This document shows, piece after piece, positions 50,112 to 59,171 of a stretch of 64,000 bases of DNA. How positions within the stretch are numbered: position 1 is the first letter of the stretch; every line of letters begins with the position of its first letter. The position numbers and the translations under genes are program-made. The stretch comes from Paraburkholderia dioscoreae (GTDB lineage Bacteria; Pseudomonadota; Gammaproteobacteria; Burkholderiales; Burkholderiaceae). The notes below the pieces were generated by a model. That model made no database searches and was not told the origin of the DNA. It saw only the letters and a list, made by a program, of their open reading frames with translations. The stretch is from contig NZ_LR699553.1 in NCBI RefSeq assembly GCF_902459535.1, forward strand, positions 434,001-498,000. The letters are read 5' to 3'.

Positions 50112-51635
50112 TCAAGCGAGAAACAGGCGATACACCGGATTCCGCGTCTCTTCCCAGTTCGGATAACCGAGCGTGGCGAGAAACTGTTCGAACGCCGCGT
50201 TCTCGCTCTCCGGCACCTGGATGCCGACCAGAATCGAGCTGTAGTCCGCGCCCTGGTTGCGGTAGTGGAACAGGCTGATATTCCAGTTCGGCGCCATCGA
50301 CGAAAGGAATTTCATCAGCGCGCCCGGACGTTCGGGAAACTCGAAGCGGAACAGTCGTTCGTCGTGCGCCAGAGGCGAGCGGCCGCCGACCATATAGCGG
50401 ATGTGCTGCTTGGACAGTTCGTCGAACGTGAGATCGACGGTGGCGAAGCCGTGCGCTTCGAACGCACCCGCAATCTGCGCGGATTCGCTGCGATTCCTGA
50501 TCTGCACGCCTACGAAGATATGGGCGGAATGCGCGTCCGCAATGCGGTAGTTGAACTCGGTGACGCTGCGCGTGCCCACCAGTTCGCAGAAGCGCCGGAA
50601 ACTGCCGCGCTCTTCGGGGATCGTCACGGCGAACACCGCTTCGCGTGCCTCACCGACTTCGGCGCGCTCGGCCACGAAGCGCATGCGGTCGAAGTTCATG
50701 TTCGCGCCCGACGTGATCGCGATCAGCGTCTGGTTCTCGATGCCTTCGCGCTCCGCATACTGTTTCGCCCCGGCCACCGCGAGCGAGCCGGCAGGTTCCA
50801 GCACGCTGCGGGTGTCCTGGAACACGTCCTTGATGGCGGCGCATAGGGCGTCGGTATTCACGAGCAGCACGTCGTCGAGATATGCGCGGCAGAGGCGAAA
50901 GGTCTCTTCACCGACCAGCTTCACCGCCGTGCCGTCCGAGAACAGACCGACCTCAGTCAGCGTGACCCGCTCGCCGGCTTTCAGTGACGCGGCCATTGCG
51001 CACGAATCGTCGGTCTGCACGCCGATCACCTTGATCTCCGGGCGCACCGATTTCACGTATGCGGCCACGCCTGCCGCGAGTCCACCACCGCCGATCGGCA
51101 CGAAGATCGCGTGAATCGGACCCTGATGCTGGCTCAGGATCTCCATTGCCACCGTGCCCTGGCCGGCGATCACATACGGATCGTCGAACGGATGCACGAA
51201 GGTCAGGTCGCGCTCTTCCTGCAGTTTCACCGCGTGGTCATACGCGTCGCTATACGATTCGCCGAACTGCACGACTTCGACGGTCGGGCCGCCGTGCGCG
51301 CGCACCGCATCCACTTTCACCTGCGGCGTGGTGACCGGCACCACGATGATCGCCTTCACGCCCATGCGCGCGGCCGAAAGCGCGACGCCCTGCGCATGAT
51401 TGCCCGCCGACGCGGTAATCACCCCGCGTTCCAGCGCCCCGGCCGGAATATGCGCCATCTTGTTGTACGCGCCGCGCACCTTGAACGAGAACACCGGCTG
51501 GTTGTCCTCGCGCTTCAGGTAGACCGGATTGCGCAGACGCGCCGACAGATTCGGCGCGCGTTCGAGTTCGGTCTCGCGGGCCACGTCGTAGACGCGCGCG
51601 GTCAGGGTTTTCTTCAGGTAGTCGTGGGAAGCCAT
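50112..51635 (-). CDS. ilvA: Biosynthetic threonine ammonia-lyase
   Basis: A 507-residue PLP enzyme that deaminates threonine to 2-oxobutanoate, the first committed step of isoleucine synthesis. The PLP Lys52 is in FSFKVRGAYNKM, the phosphate-binding loop is PIGGGGLAAG, and ITSGANMNFDR is also typical. Two ACT-like regulatory domains follow (about residues 335-415 and 425-505; the second contains RFEFPERPGALMKFL), which give feedback control by isoleucine and valine in this family. The start is ATG 51635; a longer in-frame extension to 51809 looks non-coding. It heads the minus-strand unit with the nucleotidase and queF. Confidence 0.96.
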   Translation of the reverse strand: MASHDYLKKTLTARVYDVARETELERAPNLSARLRNPVYLKREDNQPVFSFKVRGAYNKMAHIPAGALERGVITASAGNHAQGVALSAARMGVKAIIVVPVTTPQVKVDAVRAHGGPTVEVVQFGESYSDAYDHAVKLQEERDLTFVHPFDDPYVIAGQGTVAMEILSQHQGPIHAIFVPIGGGGLAAGVAAYVKSVRPEIKVIGVQTDDSCAMAASLKAGERVTLTEVGLFSDGTAVKLVGEETFRLCRAYLDDVLLVNTDALCAAIKDVFQDTRSVLEPAGSLAVAGAKQYAEREGIENQTLIAITSGANMNFDRMRFVAERAEVGEAREAVFAVTIPEERGSFRRFCELVGTRSVTEFNYRIADAHSAHIFVGVQIRNRSESAQIAGAFEAHGFATVDLTFDELSKQHIRYMVGGRSPLAHDERLFRFEFPERPGALMKFLSSMAPNWNISLFHYRNQGADYSSILVGIQVPESENAAFEQFLATLGYPNWEETRNPVYRLFLA

Positions 51636-52138
51636 GCGGGTGGCGCGGAGCGCTTTGTGAGACGGGAAAGGGTCAATGATAGCGCCAACGGTATGCGCCG
51701 AGGCCTTCGGCTTATGCCCCGGAGCCGTGCCGCAAAGCCTCGCCCGACCGTTCGGTCGGTCAATCCGGCATATGGGCTTTGTCACGCGATTCGCCATGAA
51801 AGTGGCCAAAGTCCGGCCGCAGCTCCGATTTCAGGCGTCAACGCGTGGCGGGATCATGCGGTAGAATTCCGTTTTGGAATAAGGATCGGAAGATGCACTG
51901 GCAGCCTCGGATCGCCCACCTGATGCCCGCCCCGCGTGAGTCTTGCCCCGCGGCGGAGCGTCACGTCCGCCACGCACGATCGTGTAGCTGTATCTGAGCG
52001 CCGCGAAGCGACCGATGTGAGTTGGCCGTCGGTCGTGCTTCGCTCCCCTAGAAGATTTCCAGCATTGCGCCCCACGCGCACCGTCAGCCGGCGCCTCGTC
52101 GATGAGCGCGTCGGGCTGACCCACCGAGTCGTCCAAAC
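51636..52138. promoter_or_regulatory. Divergent promoter region of ilvA and the large oxidoreductase
   Basis: 503 bp holding both promoters. A CGACCG-TT-CGGTCG inverted repeat at 51745-51758 is the clearest site. I saw no leader peptide rich in branched-chain amino acids and no T-box or riboswitch pattern. Frames on both strands here have no family resemblance. Confidence 0.45.
51745..51758. promoter_or_regulatory. Inverted repeat CGACCG-TT-CGGTCG
   Basis: Perfect 6-base arms with a 2-base centre, extended by a further GGTC unit on the right. The pattern resembles operators of TetR-family repressors, but no TetR gene is in the window. It is about 110 bp upstream of ilvA and 380 bp upstream of the oxidoreductase. 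Confidence 0.5.
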
Positions 52139-55100
52139 ATGAACGCACCTCAAGTTTTCGATCCGCACGGGGCCGCCGCTGCGGTGGCCGCCGATCCCGA
52201 AGCGCGTCTGCGCGAAATTCCTTATAACTACACGTCGTTTTCCGACCGTGAAATCGTCATCCGCCTGCTAGGCGACGCCGCCTGGGCCGCGCTTGCCGAA
52301 CTGCGCGCGGAACGCCGTACCGGCCGCTCGGCACGGATGCTGTACGAAGTGCTCGGCGACATCTGGGTGGTGCGCCGCAATCCGTATCTGCAGGACGATC
52401 TGCTCGACAACCCGAAGCGCCGGGCAATGCTGATCGAAGCCTTGCACCACCGTTTGAGCGAGATCGAGAAGCGCCGCCGCGCCGATCTGACCGAACACGG
52501 CGACGAAGCGGGCGTGGACCGCGCCGCGCGCGTCGAAACGCTGGTTCAGGCCGCGCGCCGCGCCGTCGACGAATTCGCGAGCGAATTCCAGAAGACCTAC
52601 GATCTGCGCAAGCGTGCGACCAAGGTGCTCGGCAAGGTCACGGAAAAGGACAACATCAAGTTCGACGGCCTGTCCCGCGTCTCGCACGTGACCGATGCGA
52701 CCGACTGGCGGGTCGAATACCCGTTCGTCGTGCTCACGCCGGATACCGAAGCCGAGATCGCCGGCATGATCAAGGCGTGTTTCGAGCTCGGCCTGACCGT
52801 GATTCCGCGCGGAGGCGGCACGGGTTACACGGGCGGCGCTGTGCCGCTTACGCCGTTCTCGGCCGTCATCAACACCGAAAAGCTCGAACAACTGGGTGCG
52901 GTCGAAATGACCGAGCTGCCGGGCGTCGACCGTAAAGTCGCGACGATTTTCTCCGGCGCGGGCGTGGTCACGCGCCGCGTGACCGAGGCGGCCGAGCAGG
53001 CCGGCTTCGTGTTCGCCGTCGATCCGACCTCGCTGGATGCATCCTGCGTGGGCGGCAACGTCGCGATGAACGCGGGCGGCAAGAAGGCGGTGCTGTGGGG
53101 CACGGCGCTGGACAACCTCGCCTGGTGGCGCATGGTCGACCCGGAAGGGAACTGGCTCGAAGTCACGCGGCTCGAGCACAACATGGGCAAGATTCACGAC
53201 ATCGAAGTGGCGCGTTTCGAGCTCAAGTGGTTCGACGGCAACTATGCGCCGGGCGAAAAGCTGCTGCGCACGGAAGCGCTCAATATCAAAGGTCGTGTGT
53301 TCCGTAAGGAAGGCCTCGGCAAGGACGTCACGGACAAATTCCTCGCCGGTTTGCCGGGCGTGCAGAAAGAAGGCTGCGACGGGCTGATCACGTCCGCGCG
53401 CTGGGTGCTGCACAAGATGCCCGCGCATACGCGCACCGTCTGCCTCGAATTCTTCGGCCAGGCGCGCGACGCGATTCCGAGCATCGTCGAAATCAAGGAT
53501 TATCTGTTCGAGACGTCGAAGCAGGGCGGCGCGATTCTCGCGGGCCTCGAACACCTGGACGAGCGCTATCTGCGCGCGGTCGGCTATGCGACCAAGAGCA
53601 AGCGCAACGCGTTTCCGAAGATGGTGCTGATCGGCGACATTGTCGGTAATGATGCGGACGCGGTCGCGCACGCTACCTCGGAAGTCGTGCGCATGGCCAA
53701 CGGCAAGAGCGGCGAAGGCTTTGTCGCGGTCAATGCCGAGGCGCGCAAGCGTTTCTGGCTCGACCGCAGTCGCACGGCGGCGATCGCCAAGCACACCAAC
53801 GCGTTCAAGATCAACGAAGACGTGGTGATTCCGCTCGACCGCATGGGCGAGTACACGGACGGCATCGAGCGCATCAACATCGAACTGTCGATCAAGAACA
53901 AGCTGCAACTGGTCAACGCGCTCGAAGCGTTCTTCCAGGCCGGCAAGCTGCCGCTCGGCAAGAGCGACGACGCCAATGAAATCCCGAGCGCCGAGTTGCT
54001 CGAAGACCGCGTGCAGCAGGCGCTCGATCTGCTCAAGCGCGTGCGCACGCGCTGGGAATTCCTGCGCGACAAGCTCGATCTGTCCTTGCGCGAGGCGCAG
54101 CATTATCTGGTCGGTCTCGGCTACGAAGCGCTGGCGGAGAAGTTCGCCGACCGCGCGGATGCGCAGCCCGACGCCACCGTGTTCCATATCACGCAGGACC
54201 GTACGATTCGCGTGTCGTGGAAACAGGAGATCCGCGCCGAGCTGCGGCAGATCTTCAACGGCGGCGAGTTCAAGCCGATCCTCGAGGAAGCCCAGGCGAT
54301 CCACAAGCAGGTGCTGCGTGGCCGCGTGTTCGTCGCGCTGCACATGCACGCGGGCGACGGCAACGTTCACACGAACCTGCCGGTCAACTCCGACAACTAC
54401 GAGATGCTGCAGGACGCCCACACGGCGGTCGCGCGCATCATGAAGCTGGCGCGTTCGCTCGACGGCGTGATTTCCGGCGAGCACGGCATCGGCATCACCA
54501 AGCTCGAATTCCTGACGGAAGAGGAGATCAGCGAGTTCCGCCAGTACAAGCAGCGCGTCGATCCGCATGGCCGCTTCAATGCGGGCAAGCTGCTCGAAGG
54601 CGCCGACCTGCGCAACGCCTACACGCCGTCTTTCGGCCTGATGGGCTATGAATCGCTGATCATGCAGCAGTCCGACATCGGCGCGATTTCCGAGTCGATC
54701 AAAGACTGTTTGCGTTGCGGCAAGTGCAAGCCGGTGTGCGCGACCCACGTGCCGCGCGCGAACCTGCTGTACAGCCCGCGCAACAAGATTCTCGCCACCT
54801 CGCTGCTGGTGGAGGCGTTCCTGTACGAAGAGCAGACCCGCCGCGGCGTGTCGATCAAGCACTGGGACGAATTCAACGACGTCGCGGATCACTGCACTGT
54901 CTGTCACAAATGCGTGACGCCGTGCCCGGTGAAGATCGACTTCGGCGACGTGACCATGAACATGCGCAATCTGCTGCGCAAGATGGGCAAGAAGAAGTTC
55001 AATCCGGGCAATGCGGCCGGCATGTTCTTCCTCAACGCGACCAACCCGCAGACCATCAACCTCGCGCGTACCGCGATGATGGGCGTCGGCTACAAGGCGC

Positions 55101-56233
55101 AGCGGCTCGGCAACGAAGTGCTGAAGAAGTTCGCGAAGAAGCAGACGGCGCACCCGCCGGCAACCGTCGGCAAGCCGCCGGTCACGCAGCAGGTGATCCA
55201 CTTCATGAACAAGAAGATGCCGGGCAACCTGCCGAAGAAAACCGCGCGCGCGTTGCTCGATATCGAAGACAACAAGATCGTCCCGATCATCCGCAATCCG
55301 AAGACGACCACCGCCGACACGGAAGCGGTGTTCTACTTCCCGGGCTGCGGCTCCGAGCGGCTGTTCTCGCAAGTCGGTCTCGCCACTCAAGCCATGCTGT
55401 GGGAAGCGGGCGTGCAAACCGTGCTGCCGCCGGGCTATCTGTGCTGCGGCTATCCGCAACGCGGGTCGGGCCAGTTCGACAAGGCCGAGCAGATCGTCAC
55501 GGATAACCGCGTGCTGTTCCACCGCGTCGCCAATACGCTGAACTACCTCGACATCAAGACGGTGGTGGTGTCGTGCGGCACATGCTATGACCAGCTCGCC
55601 GGCTACGAATTCGAGAAGATCTTCCCGGGCTGCCGGATCATCGACATCCACGAGTTTCTGCTGGAGAAAGGCATGAAGCTCGAAGGCGTGAACGGTGTGC
55701 GCTACATGTATCACGACCCGTGCCACACGCCGATCAAGACGATGGACCCGGTCAAGCTGGTCAATCAACTGATGGGTTCGGAGAAGGACGGCTACCAGAT
55801 CGAGAAGAACGATCGCTGCTGTGGCGAATCCGGCACGCTCGCGGTCACGCGTCCGGACATTTCCACCCAGGTGCGTTTCCGTAAGGAAGAGGAGATCCGC
55901 AAGGGCGCCGCGAAGTTGCGCGGCATCCCGCTCGTCGCCGAAGCGGGCGCGAACGGGATCAATCCGGCCAATGCATCGGCCGGCTCGGCGGGTGCGCCGG
56001 ACGGCTCCGTGCTCAAGGCCGGCGACGGCCCGCAGCCGAAGGGCGCCACCGACGTCAAGATCCTCACGAGCTGCCCGTCCTGCCTGCAAGGCCTGTCGCG
56101 TTACAACGAAGATGCGGGCATCGAGGCGGATTACATCGTCGTCGAGATGGCACGTCACGTGCTCGGTGAAGACTGGATGGTCGACTACGTGCAACGGGCG
56201 AACAATGGCGGAATCGAGCGCGTGCTGGTTTAA
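52139..56233 (+). CDS. Very large FAD-linked oxidase / Fe-S oxidoreductase fusion (GlcD-GlcF-like)
   Basis: A 1364-residue protein. Order: N-terminal DUF3683-type region (about 1-140), FAD-binding PCMH domain with IPRGGGTGYTGGAVPL (about 225), and FAD-oxidase C-terminal domain with LHMHAGDGNVHTNLP (about 735) and SGEHGIGITKLEFL. Two ferredoxin-type clusters follow, CLRCGKCKPVC (about 858) and CTVCHKCVTPCP (about 920). Two cysteine-rich CCG domains come last, with YFPGCGSERLF (about 1066), LCCGYPQRGSG, HDPCHTP, RCCGESGTLAV and CPSCLQGL (about 1312). It resembles GlcD and GlcF joined together and probably oxidises a 2-hydroxy acid such as lactate and passes electrons to quinone. No transmembrane helix is evident. 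The substrate is unproven. Confidence 0.9.
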   Translation: MNAPQVFDPHGAAAAVAADPEARLREIPYNYTSFSDREIVIRLLGDAAWAALAELRAERRTGRSARMLYEVLGDIWVVRRNPYLQDDLLDNPKRRAMLIEALHHRLSEIEKRRRADLTEHGDEAGVDRAARVETLVQAARRAVDEFASEFQKTYDLRKRATKVLGKVTEKDNIKFDGLSRVSHVTDATDWRVEYPFVVLTPDTEAEIAGMIKACFELGLTVIPRGGGTGYTGGAVPLTPFSAVINTEKLEQLGAVEMTELPGVDRKVATIFSGAGVVTRRVTEAAEQAGFVFAVDPTSLDASCVGGNVAMNAGGKKAVLWGTALDNLAWWRMVDPEGNWLEVTRLEHNMGKIHDIEVARFELKWFDGNYAPGEKLLRTEALNIKGRVFRKEGLGKDVTDKFLAGLPGVQKEGCDGLITSARWVLHKMPAHTRTVCLEFFGQARDAIPSIVEIKDYLFETSKQGGAILAGLEHLDERYLRAVGYATKSKRNAFPKMVLIGDIVGNDADAVAHATSEVVRMANGKSGEGFVAVNAEARKRFWLDRSRTAAIAKHTNAFKINEDVVIPLDRMGEYTDGIERINIELSIKNKLQLVNALEAFFQAGKLPLGKSDDANEIPSAELLEDRVQQALDLLKRVRTRWEFLRDKLDLSLREAQHYLVGLGYEALAEKFADRADAQPDATVFHITQDRTIRVSWKQEIRAELRQIFNGGEFKPILEEAQAIHKQVLRGRVFVALHMHAGDGNVHTNLPVNSDNYEMLQDAHTAVARIMKLARSLDGVISGEHGIGITKLEFLTEEEISEFRQYKQRVDPHGRFNAGKLLEGADLRNAYTPSFGLMGYESLIMQQSDIGAISESIKDCLRCGKCKPVCATHVPRANLLYSPRNKILATSLLVEAFLYEEQTRRGVSIKHWDEFNDVADHCTVCHKCVTPCPVKIDFGDVTMNMRNLLRKMGKKKFNPGNAAGMFFLNATNPQTINLARTAMMGVGYKAQRLGNEVLKKFAKKQTAHPPATVGKPPVTQQVIHFMNKKMPGNLPKKTARALLDIEDNKIVPIIRNPKTTTADTEAVFYFPGCGSERLFSQVGLATQAMLWEAGVQTVLPPGYLCCGYPQRGSGQFDKAEQIVTDNRVLFHRVANTLNYLDIKTVVVSCGTCYDQLAGYEFEKIFPGCRIIDIHEFLLEKGMKLEGVNGVRYMYHDPCHTPIKTMDPVKLVNQLMGSEKDGYQIEKNDRCCGESGTLAVTRPDISTQVRFRKEEEIRKGAAKLRGIPLVAEAGANGINPANASAGSAGAPDGSVLKAGDGPQPKGATDVKILTSCPSCLQGLSRYNEDAGIEADYIVVEMARHVLGEDWMVDYVQRANNGGIERVLV

Positions 56234-56267
56234 TGGCACGACCGACGATTTTTGCCTGAGGACGACG

Positions 56268-56696
56268 ATGGACTGCGTTTTTTGCCGTGAAGACGGCGGC
56301 GATGTGCTGTGGCACGACGACACGTTGCGTGTCGTCCTCGCCGACGAACACGATTACCCGGGTTTCTGCCGGGTGATCTGGAACGGCCATGTAGCCGAAT
56401 TTTCCGACCTCGACGGAAACGACCGCGATCGCGTGATGAAGGCCGTGTATGCGGTCGAGCGCGCGATCCGGCGCATCCTTCAGCCGGCGAAGGTGAACCT
56501 GGCGAGCCTCGGCAACCAGGTGCCGCACGTGCACTGGCATGTGATCCCGCGTTTTTCGAACGACGCCCATTTTCCGCTGCCCATCTGGGCGCCGCGCCAG
56601 CGCACGGTGTCCGAAGCCATGCTGTCTTCGCGCCGCGCGCAGGCTACCCTGCTGCGCGAAGCAGTGCGGCAGGAAATCGAACAGGCGCTGAGTTGA
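56268..56696 (+). CDS. HIT-family nucleotide hydrolase
   Basis: A 142-residue histidine-triad protein. The motif QVPHVHWHVIPR (about residues 86-97) has the HxHxH core. The N-terminus MDCVFCREDGGDVLWHD carries a Cys pair seen in several HIT proteins. HIT enzymes hydrolyse nucleoside phosphoramidates or dinucleotides. ATG 56268 follows TGAGGACGACG and lies 34 bp after the big oxidoreductase, so they may be co-transcribed. An upstream extension of the frame lies inside the preceding gene and is not used. Confidence 0.9.
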   Translation: MDCVFCREDGGDVLWHDDTLRVVLADEHDYPGFCRVIWNGHVAEFSDLDGNDRDRVMKAVYAVERAIRRILQPAKVNLASLGNQVPHVHWHVIPRFSNDAHFPLPIWAPRQRTVSEAMLSSRRAQATLLREAVRQEIEQALS

Positions 56697-56775
56697 GCGC
56701 CCGCGAACCTGTCGCGTCGCGCCAGGCGTCCGAGGGAGCGGGAAGACTTGAGACGGCGTTTTCTATGAGGTCAAT

Positions 56776-57189
56776 ATGAGTGGTCTAACTCCCGACACCC
56801 CGGTTCCGACCGGTGTGGTCGTGCATTCCAAATCGCGCGTACTCGAATTGCAGTACGCAAATGGCGAATCGTATCGCCTGCCGTTTGAACTGCTGCGCGT
56901 GTATTCGCCGTCGGCGGAAGTAATGGGCCACGGGCCCGGCCAGGAAACGCTGCAGACCGGCAAGCGCGAGGTGACGATCACGATGATCGAAGGTGTCGGC
57001 AACTACGCGTTGCAACCGACTTTCTCCGACGGACACGCCACCGGCATCTATTCGTGGGATCTGCTGTACGACATGGCGGTGCGCCAGGATGAACTCTGGC
57101 GCGCGTATCTCGCCAAACTTCAGGCGGCCGGCGTCGATCGCGATACGCCCATGGTCCAGGCCGGCGCTGCGCACGGGCACTGTCACTGA
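56776..57189 (+). CDS. DUF971 protein (gamma-butyrobetaine hydroxylase N-terminal-like)
   Basis: A 137-residue protein of the DUF971 group, similar to the small N-terminal zinc-binding-like domain of gamma-butyrobetaine hydroxylase. Visible family segments are KSRVLELQYANGESYRLPFELLRVYSPSAE and NYALQPTFSDGHATGIYSWDLLYDM. It is often encoded beside ubiE in beta-proteobacteria, as here (66 bp upstream of ubiE). A role in iron-sulfur or quinone metabolism has been suggested for the family, but the sequence does not prove it. Confidence 0.85.
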   Translation: MSGLTPDTPVPTGVVVHSKSRVLELQYANGESYRLPFELLRVYSPSAEVMGHGPGQETLQTGKREVTITMIEGVGNYALQPTFSDGHATGIYSWDLLYDMAVRQDELWRAYLAKLQAAGVDRDTPMVQAGAAHGHCH

Positions 57190-57255
57190 TACGATTCGCC
57201 CCATCGCCGCACTGATGCGGCGCAACATTTCAGAATACGCGAAAGGACGAGCGCG

Positions 57256-57987
57256 ATGAGCAAAACCCACTTCGGCTTTCAATCGGTCGACGAACAGGAC
57301 AAGGCGCAGAAGGTGGCGGGCGTGTTCCACTCGGTTGCCGCCAACTACGACTTGATGAACGACCTGATGTCGGGCGGGTTGCACCGGGCGTGGAAGATGT
57401 TCACGATCGCCCAGGCCAACGTGCGGCCGGGCTACAAGGTGCTCGATATCGCGGGCGGCACGGGCGACCTGTCGAAGGCGTTCGCGAAGCAGGCCGGCGA
57501 GACTGGCGAAGTCTGGCATACCGACATCAACGAATCGATGCTGCGGGTGGGCCGCGACCGCTTGCTGGACAAGGGCGTGATCACCCCGGCGCTGCTCTGC
57601 GACGCCGAGAAAATTCCCTTTCCGGACAATTACTTCGACGTGGTGACGGTGGCATTCGGCTTGCGCAACATGACGCACAAGGACGTCGCCCTGGCGGAAA
57701 TGCGGCGCGTGCTGAAACCGGCCGGGCGTCTGCTGGTGCTGGAATTTTCGAAGGTGTGGGATCCGCTCAAGAAGATCTACGACGTCTATTCTTTTAAGGT
57801 GCTGCCGTGGTTGGGCGAGCACTTCGCGAAAGATGCCGAGAGCTATCAATACCTCGCGGAATCGATCCGGATGCATCCGGACCAGGAAACTTTAAAAACA
57901 ATGATGGAACAAGCGGGCCTGGACGGCGTCAAATATTACAATTTGTCAGCTGGCGTGGTAGCTTTACATGTGGGGACCAAATACTAG
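57256..57987 (+). CDS. ubiE: Ubiquinone/menaquinone C-methyltransferase
   Basis: A 243-residue SAM-dependent methyltransferase for the C-methylation step of ubiquinone (and menaquinone). The family opening KTHFGFQSVDEQDKAQKVAGVF, the SAM loop VLDIAGGTGDLS (about residues 66-77), TVAFGLRNMTHKDVALAEM and the closing YYNLSAGVVALHVGTKY are all present. The protein length matches E. coli UbiE (251). ATG 57256 follows GAAAGGACGAGCGCG. First of the ubi gene cluster ubiE-Tim44-ubiJ-ubiB. Confidence 0.97.
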   Translation: MSKTHFGFQSVDEQDKAQKVAGVFHSVAANYDLMNDLMSGGLHRAWKMFTIAQANVRPGYKVLDIAGGTGDLSKAFAKQAGETGEVWHTDINESMLRVGRDRLLDKGVITPALLCDAEKIPFPDNYFDVVTVAFGLRNMTHKDVALAEMRRVLKPAGRLLVLEFSKVWDPLKKIYDVYSFKVLPWLGEHFAKDAESYQYLAESIRMHPDQETLKTMMEQAGLDGVKYYNLSAGVVALHVGTKY

Positions 57988-58019
57988 GGTCCCTAACCCG
58001 TCGATTTTTAAAGGAAAGC

Positions 58020-59018
58020 ATGAAAATGTCCGATTCAGGTGCGTTATCTCCCCGTAAGGTTAAGCGGTCGTTGGTGAGAAGAATCGGACTGATCGCGATG
58101 GTCGGCCTGATCATGGCCGGCTCCCTCGCTTCGCTCGATGCGGAAGCTCGCCGCATGGGCGGTGGCCGTAGTATTGGCCGTCAGTCGAATAGCGTGACGC
58201 AGCAGTCCGCGCCGTCGCAACCTTCCCAAGGCAGTCAGGCCATGCAGCAGCGCGCGCAGCCTGCCCCGGCGCCCGCGCCGACTCCTGCCGCGCAACCTAA
58301 CCGCTCGCGCTGGCTGGGGCCGATCGCTGGTCTGGCGGCCGGTCTCGGCATCGCCGCGTTGCTGTCGCACTTCGGCTTGGGCGGCGCGTTCGCCGGCGCA
58401 ATGGCCAATATCATCGTGATTGCGATCATCGCGATGATCGGCGTCTGGCTGATCCGCCGCTTCATGGGCCGCAAGCGCGACACGGCGCAACCGGCGTACG
58501 CGGGCGGCTCGCCGTCGCTCAACTCGGGCGGCATGGGCTACTCGCAGGAACCGCGTTATAGCGCGCCGCCCACCGGCTCGTACCTCGAACCGCAAGGCAA
58601 TCCGCTGAGTACGCCGACCATCAACGCCGCGCCCGCCGTGCCGGCCGGCTTCGATTCGGAAGCGTTCCTGCGTAACGCCAAGGTCTACTTCGTGCGTCTG
58701 CAAGCCGCATGGGACGTCGGCAACACGGAAGACATCCGCGAATTCACCACGCCGGAAATGTTCGCCGAGGTGAAGGTCGATCTGTCTTCGCGGGGTGCGG
58801 AGACGAATCAGACGGACGTGGTGCAACTGAACGCCGAGTTGCTGGGCGTGGAAGAGCGCGCGAACGAATACTTCGCCAGCGTCCGCTTCTCGGGCCTGAT
58901 TCGCGAAGCACCGGGCGCGGCGGCGGAGCCCTTCGTCGAAGTCTGGAACCTGTCGAAGGCGAACCGTGCCGGCGAAGGCTGGCTGCTGGCCGGCATCCAG
59001 CAGGTGGCGCAGCACTGA
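58020..59018 (+). CDS. Tim44-like domain membrane protein
   Basis: A 332-residue protein. After a positively charged start comes a first hydrophobic span (RIGLIAMVGLIMAGSLASLD, signal anchor, about 21-41), then a Q/P/A-rich linker, two close TM segments (about 95-145, GLAAGLGIAALLSHFG and NIIVIAIIAMIGVWLIRRF), a second flexible linker and a C-terminal Tim44-like domain (about 200-332, EAFLRNAKVYFVRLQAAWDV). In mitochondria this fold supports protein import; the bacterial role is unknown. It lies between ubiE and ubiJ and ends with a strong terminator. Confidence 0.88.
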   Translation: MKMSDSGALSPRKVKRSLVRRIGLIAMVGLIMAGSLASLDAEARRMGGGRSIGRQSNSVTQQSAPSQPSQGSQAMQQRAQPAPAPAPTPAAQPNRSRWLGPIAGLAAGLGIAALLSHFGLGGAFAGAMANIIVIAIIAMIGVWLIRRFMGRKRDTAQPAYAGGSPSLNSGGMGYSQEPRYSAPPTGSYLEPQGNPLSTPTINAAPAVPAGFDSEAFLRNAKVYFVRLQAAWDVGNTEDIREFTTPEMFAEVKVDLSSRGAETNQTDVVQLNAELLGVEERANEYFASVRFSGLIREAPGAAAEPFVEVWNLSKANRAGEGWLLAGIQQVAQH

Positions 59019-59123
59019 GACGAGAGCGCGCCGGGGTCGCGTGAGGACTGCGCGCCCTGACCTGGCTCATGACGTTGGCCGTTCGGCATAGCGAGCCGGG
59101 AAGCCAACGGACGTTACAATAGG

Positions 59124-59158
59124 AACCCGCGCGGGCACCTTGCTCGCGCGGGTTTTTT
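59124..59158 (+). terminator. Intrinsic terminator after the Tim44-like gene
   Basis: AACCCGCGCG at 59124-59133 pairs perfectly with CGCGCGGGTT at 59145-59154, followed by TTTTC. Stem of 10 bp. It ends only 14 bp before the ubiJ start, so ubiJ-ubiB must have their own promoter or depend on read-through. Confidence 0.85.
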
Positions 59159-59171
59159 CTTGCCACTTTCA

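Noticed and set aside
52268..56323. 1351-codon minus-strand open frame opposite the FAD/Fe-S oxidoreductase
   Set aside because: Strikingly long, but it mirrors the codon structure of the plus-strand gene, has no recognisable domain and is rich in Arg/His/Leu/Val as expected of an antisense shadow.
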